The notes under the pieces were generated by a model, which did not search any database, had not been told where the DNA came from, and saw nothing but the letters and a program-made list of their open reading frames with translations. The position numbers and the translations under genes were made by a program. A stretch of 64,000 nt of DNA from Bartonella sp. HY328. Lineage in GTDB: Bacteria; Pseudomonadota; Alphaproteobacteria; Rhizobiales; Rhizobiaceae. Location of the stretch: the NCBI RefSeq assembly GCF_025449335.1, contig NZ_CP104883.1, positions 1,294,501-1,358,500 of the forward strand, read 5' to 3'. How positions within the stretch are numbered: position 1 is the first letter of the stretch; every line of letters begins with the position of its first letter. Positions 17,993 through 25,170 of this stretch are shown here, one piece after another.

Positions 17993-18604
17993 TTATTCGC
18001 TTTTGAGTGTAAGGCTTTGCAATTTTAACCCATTTGGTATGCTGAGATCTTTTATTGCCTTTTCAGCATCGCCATTTTTGGCAATGCCATTAATTGTAAT
18101 GACATCATCACTAAGGATGATCTCGCCACTTTTTAACTGCTGAATTTGTGCTGCCGCATAATGAAGCCACTCGGCAAATTTTTTATCCGCACCTCGCGCA
18201 TTGCCAGCTTGATCGACAACAACACCATCCATATTATCTAAAATGGTAAAGCGATCAAACTCGACTGGGAAGTCACCTTTAACTATAATAGTGTCATCAT
18301 TTTTTTCAAAAATGAATTGAAATGGCGCTTTTAGTGGCGGAACGATAACTTCATCAGTAACCGATGCTATGCCCCATATGGCCGCAGCTTTGGCTAATAC
18401 ATCGCTTTCAATATTTTCTGTTGCGGCAATGCCACGTATAGTAAGGTCTCGGCCATCAAGATCATAATTAGCCCAAATCTTATCTGCTAGTAAATTCTCA
18501 ACTTCATTGGTAAGCTGCGTCGTCATTGTACCCAAGCAAAACCATAATGACATAACTGAAAAGAAAATGATGGTTGTAAGCAAGGGCCAAAATAGTCGGC
18601 GCAT
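17993..18604 (-). CDS. BON-domain membrane-anchored protein
   Basis: 203 aa. An N-terminal membrane anchor (about residues 5-27) is followed by two repeat-like alpha/beta units, about 35-90 and 145-200, with the pattern of BON domains (DLDGRDLTIRGIAATEN... and GEIILSDDVITINGIAKNGDAEKAI). BON domains bind membranes or cell-wall material in the periplasm. Related alphaproteobacterial proteins often carry a C-terminal OmpA peptidoglycan-binding domain; this one ends without it, so it may be a short form. Two tiny membrane-protein genes follow in the same direction. Confidence 0.7.
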   Translation of the reverse strand: MRRLFWPLLTTIIFFSVMSLWFCLGTMTTQLTNEVENLLADKIWANYDLDGRDLTIRGIAATENIESDVLAKAAAIWGIASVTDEVIVPPLKAPFQFIFEKNDDTIIVKGDFPVEFDRFTILDNMDGVVVDQAGNARGADKKFAEWLHYAAAQIQQLKSGEIILSDDVITINGIAKNGDAEKAIKDLSIPNGLKLQSLTLKSE

Positions 18605-18882
18605 AGGATTTCCTTTTAAAATGCTACCTTCGCAGCATATTTATTAAAATTGCTAATTTGCGATAAATATTGAAGAATTTTAATGAAAGCAATATAATTT
18701 ATAGCAAAGATTGCTTTTGCTTAAAAAATGCTGGAAAAAATATCTTGTTTTAAAAAAAGGAAGGGGAGTTTTGAAAACAAAACTACTTATAGAAAAACGA
18801 GTTGTGCTGTATTAAAACACAATCGTCATCGCATTCATTATCGAATAATGAATTGACTTGCTAAGGTCTTTGCTTTGCAACC

Positions 18883-18984
18883 CTAACCAAATAGTCCCAT
18901 TGAAAAAATCATAAGCGCAACGCCAACATTCAATGAAAGGATCATGGCTGAATAGGTTATGGCCGTTTTGACGATATCATTCAT
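18883..18984 (-). CDS. Small membrane protein, 33 aa
   Basis: 33 aa, MNDIVKTAITYSAMILSLNV at its start, then a second hydrophobic part ending MGLFG. It would form one membrane helix. AGGTGATCAA precedes the ATG with good spacing, which is the main support. It stands alone upstream of the BON gene (about 280 bases away, same strand). Function unknown. Confidence 0.5.
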   Translation of the reverse strand: MNDIVKTAITYSAMILSLNVGVALMIFSMGLFG

Positions 18985-19141
18985 TTGATCACCTATTACT
19001 TTGTAATTTAACTTCACATTACGTTACAACACGAAACATAACAAATTGTTACAATTGCGGCAATGATAAAAAAACTTATTCCTTTTTATTTTTTTCTTGT
19101 TACAACATTCATATCAACCCAATTTAAATGGAGGAATGAGC

Positions 19142-19489
19142 ATGTCTGATATAAAGCGTATCGAGCCTGGTAAACGCATGAGCAATGCAGTTGTGCATAA
19201 TGGTGTTGTCTATCTTGCTGGTCAAGTCGGCGAACCAGGTGCTAGCGCAAGCGATCAAACCAAGCAAATTTTGGCTGAAGTGGATCGTTTGTTAGCCCTT
19301 GCTGGTTCAGACAAGACACGTATTTTGAAAGCAATGATCTGGCTTGCGGATATGAAATATTTCGCCGATATGAATGCCGTTTGGGATGAATGGGTTGCAC
19401 CAAATGCAGCTCCTGCCCGCGCAACAGGTGAAGCAAAGCTTGCAGCTCCTGAATATTTGGTTGAGATTGTTATCACTGCTGCTGTTTAA
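19142..19489 (+). CDS. RidA/YjgF/UK114-family protein
   Basis: 115 aa. Rid proteins deaminate reactive enamine/imine intermediates made by PLP enzymes such as threonine dehydratase; they are cytoplasmic trimers. The family pattern is clear: NGVVYLAGQVGE, then TKQILAEVDRLLALAGSDK and ILKAMIWLADMKYFADMNAVWDEW, and the end block APARATGEAKLAAPEYLVEI with the Arg that binds the substrate carboxylate. Start: the ATG at 19142, with GGAGGA 7 nt upstream. The subgroup (RidA proper or a Rid paralog) is uncertain. Confidence 0.9.
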   Translation: MSDIKRIEPGKRMSNAVVHNGVVYLAGQVGEPGASASDQTKQILAEVDRLLALAGSDKTRILKAMIWLADMKYFADMNAVWDEWVAPNAAPARATGEAKLAAPEYLVEIVITAAV

Positions 19490-19591
19490 GTAATTTTGTT
19501 TCATAAATTATGGCATATGTCATGGCTATCTATGACATATGCTTTTAATTTTAAATCATAAATTTAAAACTCAACTCAATTAAGGTTTTTA

Positions 19592-20476
19592 ATGTTTCGC
19601 CTTATTCATATTTCTGATGTTCATTTAACGCCAATGCCTAATCCAAAGCTTTTTCAGCTATTGAATAAGCGTATTACTGGCTGGGTTAATTGGAAGATGA
19701 ACAGAAAAGGCGAGATCGGCAATGAAGCCTTGCAGTGCATTATCAATGATATTAAAAATCAACCCCATGATCATATAGCGATTAGCGGTGATTTGGTTAA
19801 TTTAGCATTGCCGATTGAGTTTCAAAATGCCCGTATTTGGCTAGAGCAATTGGGAAATGCGCAGGATATATCTGTTGTCTTTGGAAATCATGATGCCTAT
19901 GTACCTACTGCATTAAAAACCGCGATAAAAACATTTGCGCCTTGGATTAGTAGTGACGTGGCTGTCAACGCACCTTTTCCCTATATGCGGATAAGAAAAG
20001 ATGTTGCAATCATTGGTTGCTCGTCAGCTATTGCAACCATGCCTTTTCGGGCTACAGGTAAATTTGGTAAGCGCCAAGCAGACAGCCTTAAAAAATTGTT
20101 GCATATAGCTTCAGAAAAACAGCTTTTTCGCGTGGTGATGATCCATCATCCACCTATTCATAATGCAACGCATCGCCACAAAATCTTAACAGATATTGAT
20201 TGCTTTCAAACAGTTATCGCCGAGTGTGGTGCAGATTTGGTTTTGCATGGCCATACTCATTTGCCAACACTTTATAGTATAAAGGGTAGAGATGGCGACA
20301 TACCTGTCGTGGGGGTTGCATCAGCTTCGCAGAGTTTTGGCGGCAAAAAACCACCGGCCAATTATAATGTGTTTGAAATTGAAAAGCAAAATGGCAAATG
20401 GCAAAATAGATTATCACGCCACACAATTTTAAATGCTGAAAATGATATTAGCTGTAGCGAAACCATTTTATTATAA
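19592..20476 (+). CDS. Calcineurin-like metallophosphoesterase
   Basis: 294 aa. The five metal-binding blocks of the family are in order: ISDVHL with Asp9 and His11, SGDLVN with Asp67, GNHD at 98-101, the HHPP at 185-188, and HGHTH at 219-223. The two-metal centre hydrolyses phosphodiesters or phosphoesters. Its layout resembles CpdA-type phosphodiesterases, but the substrate cannot be read from sequence. It lies 100 bases after the RidA gene with an ATG preceded by TTAAGG. Confidence 0.88.
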   Translation: MFRLIHISDVHLTPMPNPKLFQLLNKRITGWVNWKMNRKGEIGNEALQCIINDIKNQPHDHIAISGDLVNLALPIEFQNARIWLEQLGNAQDISVVFGNHDAYVPTALKTAIKTFAPWISSDVAVNAPFPYMRIRKDVAIIGCSSAIATMPFRATGKFGKRQADSLKKLLHIASEKQLFRVVMIHHPPIHNATHRHKILTDIDCFQTVIAECGADLVLHGHTHLPTLYSIKGRDGDIPVVGVASASQSFGGKKPPANYNVFEIEKQNGKWQNRLSRHTILNAENDISCSETILL

Positions 20477-20496
20477 TTAGACAAAAAATTGTGAAA

Positions 20497-20652
20497 TCAC
20501 CAAATAATCGATAATTGCTCAATAAGGATAAGGGTTGCGGCTGCAATGGAAAGGCACGTAATACAGATTATAAATCCATATTCAACAATGCTCATAATCA
20601 CATTATGACTGCTGCGTAGCGGCGAGACTTCAAGAGGAACTTGCTTAGTCAT
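20497..20652 (-). CDS. Possible small membrane protein, 51 aa
   Basis: 51 aa, starting MTKQVPLEVSPLRSSHNVIM. The second half is one strong membrane helix (IVEYGFIICITCLSIAAATLILIE). The ribosome site is weak, so the call rests on the soluble-head/membrane-tail composition and on its place in a gap of 700 bases without other genes. It converges on the phosphoesterase gene. Function unknown. Confidence 0.45.
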   Translation of the reverse strand: MTKQVPLEVSPLRSSHNVIMSIVEYGFIICITCLSIAAATLILIEQLSIIW

Positions 20653-21172
20653 TAGAGCACTTTCAACGAATATTATTTGAATTGACCTAATGGTTTTTAC
20701 AGCGATTCTGTTTCAATGGGTTTAAAACTCTTGGTAAATGATAGGTAAACTGTCAAATTACCGTGGATAGGTTTTTATTTGCGCTTTATCACCATGAGAG
20801 TTATCTGCAATGGCGTACAATCTGAAGGCTAGATTGTCATCTTTGGTTTAGATATTCATATAAGTGTCAATATTTTTTTGACAGTGCGTTGCACTAAAAT
20901 CACTTACCTATATTGATGTTTTGGAATAGTCTCATAGTTAAATAATTGCATGTTTTGTGGTGATTAGTCGATTATGAGTCTGCTAAATTCGCGTTTTGAG
21001 TTTGTTAGATTTCACATTAAAATGATGGATAAAATCATAAAACTGTCAATTAATGGCATTACTTTTAAATAATAAACCATATATTGCCATTAAGTTTGAT
21101 TTTTCTGCGATGGTTATCTTGAAACATGGCAGAATGGACGACAAATCTTCAAGACGTTTAAACAGGTGTAAA
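20653..21172. other. Gene-free stretch before the FMN reductase gene
   Basis: About 520 bases with no supported gene. A small palindrome AGTGCGTTGCACT follows a TTGACA near 20877-20895, an operator-like arrangement, but no matching -10 is at the right distance. Confidence 0.4.
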
Positions 21173-21730
21173 ATGTCAAAAGTATATAATATCGGTGTTT
21201 TCGTTGGTTCATTACGCAATGCTTCTTATAGCCGTAAATTAGCTAATACATTTAAGAAGATTGCTCCAGCAGGTCTTAATCTTGAAATTATTGAGATTGG
21301 CGATATGCCAATGTATAATGAAGATCTTGAAACCGACGTGCCACCTGCTTCATGGTCAACGTTCCGTCATGCCGTAAAGCATGTTGACGGCTTTTTGTTT
21401 ATTACACCTGAATATAACCGCTCTGTACCAGCTGTACTTAAAAACGCTATTGACGTTGGATCGCGCCCCTATGGACAAAGTGTTTGGAATGGTAAGCCAG
21501 GTGCGGTTGTATCGCTTTCTCAGGGAATTATTGGCGGTTTTGGTGCCAATCATCATTTGCGTCAATGTTTGGTATTTAATGATGTCCAAACTATGCAGCA
21601 GCCTGAAGCCTATCTATCACATATTCAAAACATCATTACCGATAGTGCAGAACCTGCTAATGAATCTTCTCATGCATTCTTGGCTAGTATTCTTACCGCG
21701 TTTGAAGCTTTGGTTAAAAGGTTTGATTAA
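21173..21730 (+). CDS. NADPH-dependent FMN reductase family protein (ChrR/YieF type)
   Basis: 185 aa. A flavodoxin-fold oxidoreductase that reduces quinones, chromate or free FMN with NAD(P)H. The FMN phosphate loop GSLRNASYSRKLA (about residues 11-23) and the second loop TPEYNRSVPAVLKNAIDVGSRP are the marks of the family; VVSLSQGIIGGFGANHHLRQ is the third contact. I choose the ATG at 21173 (ACAGGTG upstream), since an earlier start would add 40 residues that do not belong to the family. Three 56-bp repeats begin right after its stop codon. Confidence 0.9.
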   Translation: MSKVYNIGVFVGSLRNASYSRKLANTFKKIAPAGLNLEIIEIGDMPMYNEDLETDVPPASWSTFRHAVKHVDGFLFITPEYNRSVPAVLKNAIDVGSRPYGQSVWNGKPGAVVSLSQGIIGGFGANHHLRQCLVFNDVQTMQQPEAYLSHIQNIITDSAEPANESSHAFLASILTAFEALVKRFD

Positions 21731-21731
21731 G

Positions 21732-21906
21732 CATTGCCCGCAAAAGTGCGAAGCGGTTTTGCGTTAAGGACAATGCGTTAAATTATACATTGTCCGCAAA
21801 AGTGCGAAGCGGTTTTGCGTTAAGGACAATGCGTTAAATTATACATTGTCCGCAAAAGTGCGAAGCGGTTTTGCGTTAAGGACAATGGGTTAAATTATAC
21901 ATTGCG
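21732..21906. repeat. Three tandem 56-bp intergenic palindromic repeats
   Basis: Copies at 21732-21787, 21788-21843 and 21844-21899, nearly identical, and a 7-base start of a fourth. Each unit holds an inverted repeat: CATTGTCC pairs with GGACAATG, and inside it GCAAAA pairs with TTTTGC around GTGCGAAGCGG. The core AAAGTGCGAAGCGGTTTTGC resembles the palindromic mosaic repeats (RIME-like) scattered in rhizobial and Brucella-group genomes, as I remember them. Confidence 0.9.
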
Positions 21907-22005
21907 AACAACTACTTGAAATTGCCGGTCTTTAATAAGGCAGTTTTATAGAGTATATAAGCGTGAATAAAAGCACTTCCACTGCCGATTATTTGCGCTT
22001 TATTG

Positions 22006-22041
22006 GCCGCTAGCATGTTTCATGTTGGCGGCTAATTTTTT
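22006..22041 (+). terminator. Intrinsic terminator
   Basis: A 12-bp stem with two wobble pairs, GCCGCTAGCATG (22006-22017) and CATGTTGGCGGC (22021-22032), with a TTT loop and then TAATTTTTTT. It could end the FMN reductase transcript after the 56-bp repeats, or a short RNA from the 100 bases between repeats and hairpin. The rest of 21907-22282 holds nothing I can support. Confidence 0.75.
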
Positions 22042-22282
22042 TGGTAAAATTTTTTGGCGTCCTATTTAAATGTCTTTTTATTCATGACTATCAAAGCCTT
22101 GATGCTATCTTGAAAAAAAACTCGCTTCGATATAAATAGGCAGCGAATATTATTATAACTGGCTGCTTAGAGTGCGTCTATTTATTATCGGGCGCAACAT
22201 GCTCTAAGCTTTTATTAAGGCGCATTGTTGACATGAAAAAGTTGCGTTAACTTTTTTAAAAAAATGCATAAATGGGCAAAGC

Positions 22283-22447
22283 ATGAGTATTGACCAAAAA
22301 AAAGAACACCAGAAAAAACGCCTAGCAAAACAGTTGCGCACCAACTTAATGCGCCGTAAAGCGCAAGCACGACAAAGAACCGAGGATGGTGCTGAAGATG
22401 AGGTGCTTGATGGGGATGCTATCGAAAGCGCTGAAGACGATAAATAG
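22283..22447 (+). CDS. Small conserved basic/acidic protein upstream of murA, 54 aa
   Basis: 54 aa. The first half is highly basic (KKEHQKKRLAKQLRTNLMRRKAQARQR), the second half acidic (EDGAEDEVLDGDAIESAEDD). Short proteins with the pattern KK...RLAxQLRxNLxRRKxQxR occur just upstream of murA in rhizobial genomes, as I recall; this supports a real gene although the ribosome site (GGGCAAAG) is weak. It is cytoplasmic and could bind nucleic acid, but there is no evidence of function. Confidence 0.7.
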   Translation: MSIDQKKEHQKKRLAKQLRTNLMRRKAQARQRTEDGAEDEVLDGDAIESAEDDK

Positions 22448-22707
22448 CGGTTTAATTGCAACAAATGCAATTAACGCAGAATTTTTTGGTAAATATCATT
22501 AAAAATTTTTAATGATTGCCATAATTTGGTAGTTAAAAATTTTTATGAATTTTTGTTCGCCATTAAAACACTTTTAAAGCGTTGCAACTTATTATAGAGC
22601 TGTGAACTCTTAATGACACAGTTTTTAAAAGCAATGATTTATCCAAGGCTTTGTCATTTACACGATATAGCGACAATCGACTATCAGCATTTAGGAAGGC
22701 AATTAGA

Positions 22708-23997
22708 ATGGATCGTATAAGAATTATCGGCGGTAACCGGCTTAATGGGGTTATTCCGATTTCTGGCGCAAAAAATGCTGCTTTGCCTTTAATGATCGCT
22801 TCTTTGCTAACCGATGATATGTTGACTCTAGAAAATGTACCCCATCTTGCGGATGTCGAACATTTGATTCGTATTTTAGGTAATCACGGTGTTGATTATT
22901 CGGTAAATGGCCGCCGTGAACATCAAAATGGCAGCTATTCGCGCACTGTGCATTTTAATGCTCGCCATATCGTTAATACCACTGCTCCCTATGATCTTGT
23001 TTCGACTATGCGTGCGAGTTTTTGGGTAATTGGGCCGCTGCTTGCTCGCATGGGGGAAGCTATTGTTTCGCTGCCCGGTGGTTGTGCCATTGGAACGCGC
23101 CCAGTGGATTATATCTTGGATTGCCTTAAGGCGCTTGGCGCCAATATTCATATCGAAAATGGCTATGTCCATGCCAATGTTGGCAATGGCTTGGTCGGTG
23201 CTGAATATACATTCCCCAAAGTAACAGTTGGTGGCACCCATGTCATGCTCATGGCAGCAAGCCTTGCTAAGGGTGACACTATTATCCATAATGCTGCAGC
23301 AGAACCTGAAGTTGCTAATCTTGCTGATTGTTTAAACCAGATGGGGGCAAAAATCTCTGGCGCTGGTACTTCCACCATTAAAATTTCAGGTGTTTCTGGA
23401 CTTTCTGGCGCGCGTGTACGCATTATTCCAGACCGTATTGAAACTGGAACCTATGCAATGGCTGTTGCCATGACGGGCGGCGATGTGGTGCTTGATGGCG
23501 CCGATCCGCGCCAATTAACATCGGTGCTTGAAACATTGCGTCAAACGGGTATTGAAATTGAAGAAAGTGCCAACCAAATCCGTATTCGCCGCAATGGCCA
23601 TGCGATTGAGCCGGTTGATATTGAAACACAACCTTTCCCCGGTTTTCCAACCGACTTACAGGCACAATTTATGGGGCTTATGACCCGGGCTAATGGCACA
23701 TCTCATATTACAGAAACCATTTTTGAAAATCGTTTCATGCATGTGCAAGAATTGGCACGGCTTGGCGCAAAAATTTCGCTTTCTGGGCAAACAGCAACGG
23801 TCGAGGGTGTCGAAAATTTGCAAGGTGCGCAAGTCATGGCAACCGATTTGCGGGCATCCGTTTCTTTGGTGATCGCAGGTCTTGCAGCACAAGGTGAAAC
23901 GATGATTAGTCGAGTTTATCACCTTGATCGCGGTTTTGAACGCCTTGAAGAAAAATTATCTCATTGCGGCGCCGTTGTTGAACGTATCCGTGGGTGA
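22708..23997 (+). CDS. murA: UDP-N-acetylglucosamine 1-carboxyvinyltransferase MurA
   Basis: 429 aa. It transfers enolpyruvate from PEP to UDP-GlcNAc, the first committed step of peptidoglycan synthesis, in the cytoplasm. The start MDRIRIIGGNRLNG, the catalytic SGAKNAALP (Lys22) and the fosfomycin-target Cys126 in SLPGGCAIGTRP are present, so the enzyme should be fosfomycin-sensitive. The ATG at 22708 is preceded by AGGAAGG about 9 nt upstream; an upstream TTG would add 19 unrelated residues. The DUF2948 gene follows after 10 nt, a partnership conserved in alphaproteobacteria. Confidence 0.97.
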   Translation: MDRIRIIGGNRLNGVIPISGAKNAALPLMIASLLTDDMLTLENVPHLADVEHLIRILGNHGVDYSVNGRREHQNGSYSRTVHFNARHIVNTTAPYDLVSTMRASFWVIGPLLARMGEAIVSLPGGCAIGTRPVDYILDCLKALGANIHIENGYVHANVGNGLVGAEYTFPKVTVGGTHVMLMAASLAKGDTIIHNAAAEPEVANLADCLNQMGAKISGAGTSTIKISGVSGLSGARVRIIPDRIETGTYAMAVAMTGGDVVLDGADPRQLTSVLETLRQTGIEIEESANQIRIRRNGHAIEPVDIETQPFPGFPTDLQAQFMGLMTRANGTSHITETIFENRFMHVQELARLGAKISLSGQTATVEGVENLQGAQVMATDLRASVSLVIAGLAAQGETMISRVYHLDRGFERLEEKLSHCGAVVERIRG

Positions 23998-24007
23998 GTA
24001 GAGCATT

Positions 24008-24451
24008 ATGGCCTTATTAAAATTATTAGCGCTTGATAGTGATGATTTAGCAATCATATCAGCCCACGTGCAAGATGCTGTTTTAAAAGTAAAAGATATT
24101 GATTGGCAGCCCAAGGATAAGCGTTTGGTGATTGCCATTAACCGTTTTGCTTGGGAAAATGAAAAGCCACGCGGATTTTTTAAGCGGCGTAATATTCCAG
24201 AACGGCATTTTGCAGTTTTGCGATTTGATCGGGTTGAAAAAATTCAAGCTCGCAATATTAGTAGTGATAAAGCCGAAGAGGTTTTATCCTTATTAGCTAT
24301 TCAATTTGAAGAAGGCGATAATCCGCAAGGCACAATTCAATTGCAGTTTTCTGGCGATTGCGCTTTGCGTTTAAGCGTTGAATGTATTGAATGCCAATTG
24401 GGAGATCTTGGCCCCGTTTGGCAAGCAAAAAACCGTCCCAACCATGATTAA
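24008..24451 (+). CDS. DUF2948 family protein
   Basis: 147 aa, a soluble protein of unknown function. The line LLALDSDDLAIISAHVQDAVLKVKDI near the N-terminus and RFAWE in the middle mark DUF2948. It lies 10 nt after murA and is almost surely co-transcribed with it; the same pairing in other Hyphomicrobiales suggests a link with envelope synthesis, though none is proven. A 20-bp perfect palindrome (AACCATGATTAATCATGGTT, 24440-24459) spans its stop codon and may end the transcript. Confidence 0.85.
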   Translation: MALLKLLALDSDDLAIISAHVQDAVLKVKDIDWQPKDKRLVIAINRFAWENEKPRGFFKRRNIPERHFAVLRFDRVEKIQARNISSDKAEEVLSLLAIQFEEGDNPQGTIQLQFSGDCALRLSVECIECQLGDLGPVWQAKNRPNHD

Positions 24452-24473
24452 TCATGGTTAGGACTAAAGCTTT

Positions 24474-24497
24474 TTAAAAATCTGCTTAAAAATCTGC
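24474..24497 (-). repeat. 12-bp tandem duplication across the DoxX stop codon
   Basis: TTAAAAATCTGC occurs twice without a gap (24474-24485, 24486-24497). On the minus strand it repeats the last three codons plus stop, GCAGATTTTTAA, in frame. Confidence 0.85.
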
Positions 24498-24938
24498 TTG
24501 TTGCGGTTTACCAGCTTGTTGAAATTCATAAATAGCAACAATAAGACAGCAAATAGCCCAAAAGACCAAATATTCGTCGCCGCCTTGGTTCCATGTCCAA
24601 GCAAAATAGCCACGATTGATATTTAACGCGGTCAAGGCACTTAAAAGAATAGTCATTGCACCAAGAGCCGCATAGCGTGAGCAAATACCTAAAATTAAAG
24701 CTAATCCGCAGGTAACCTCGCCAAGCGCGGCAAAATAAACCCAAAATTCAGCTGGATAAAATCCAACCTTGGCAAAAAAGCCAACAGTATCAGGATTAAG
24801 GGTCGGAAAGTGGCTAAACTTACCATAGGCTTCTGGCAAAAGAAATAAGCCACAAATGATACGCAATAGGTGTTCGGTATTTCTAAAATTAAAATTGCTT
24901 GCTTTTAGCTTGAAATCATCCAAATAAAATAGCTTCAT
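24486..24938 (-). CDS. DoxX-family membrane protein
   Basis: 150 aa with four predicted membrane helices, of the DoxX/DoxD family. Family features are RIICGLFLLPEAYGKFSHFP in the first helix, the second around FYPAEFWVYFAALGEVTCGLALILGI, and the last part with FAWTWNQGGDEYLVFWAICCLIVAIYE. Some DoxX proteins work with thiol or respiratory redox enzymes; the role here is unknown. The ATG at 24938 has AAAAGGCT upstream; a TTG at 24962 is an alternative. Confidence 0.85.
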   Translation of the reverse strand: MKLFYLDDFKLKASNFNFRNTEHLLRIICGLFLLPEAYGKFSHFPTLNPDTVGFFAKVGFYPAEFWVYFAALGEVTCGLALILGICSRYAALGAMTILLSALTALNINRGYFAWTWNQGGDEYLVFWAICCLIVAIYEFQQAGKPQQADF

Positions 24939-25170
24939 GATCTGAGCCTTTTGTAATGTCAATTATTGTTATTTTAGGTTGAGGCACCGAGGTAGTTTGC
25001 ATTATTTATTGTGTTGGGTTTTAGGTAAAATGCTTCGCAATATGCGTGACGCGATACATATGATACGAAACGCACCGCTTACACTGTATTGCCGTTAAAT
25101 TTATTAAACATATCTTTTATTGATGCTAAAAGTTACTATATATAGTTCAACATATATAGCGAGTGTAAAA

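Noticed and set aside
20877..20895. TTGACA plus AGTGCGTTGCACT as promoter/operator
   Set aside because: No -10 at 16-18 bp; the following TAAAAT is only 11 bp away.
21732..21906. CRISPR array from the 56-bp repeats
   Set aside because: The units are contiguous and almost identical over their whole length, with no variable spacers, and no cas genes are nearby.
22204..22470. 88-codon minus-strand frame upstream of murA
   Set aside because: It is the antisense of the 54-aa plus-strand gene, whose charged sequence and position fit a real protein; the minus-strand product is Ser/Cys-rich without a family.
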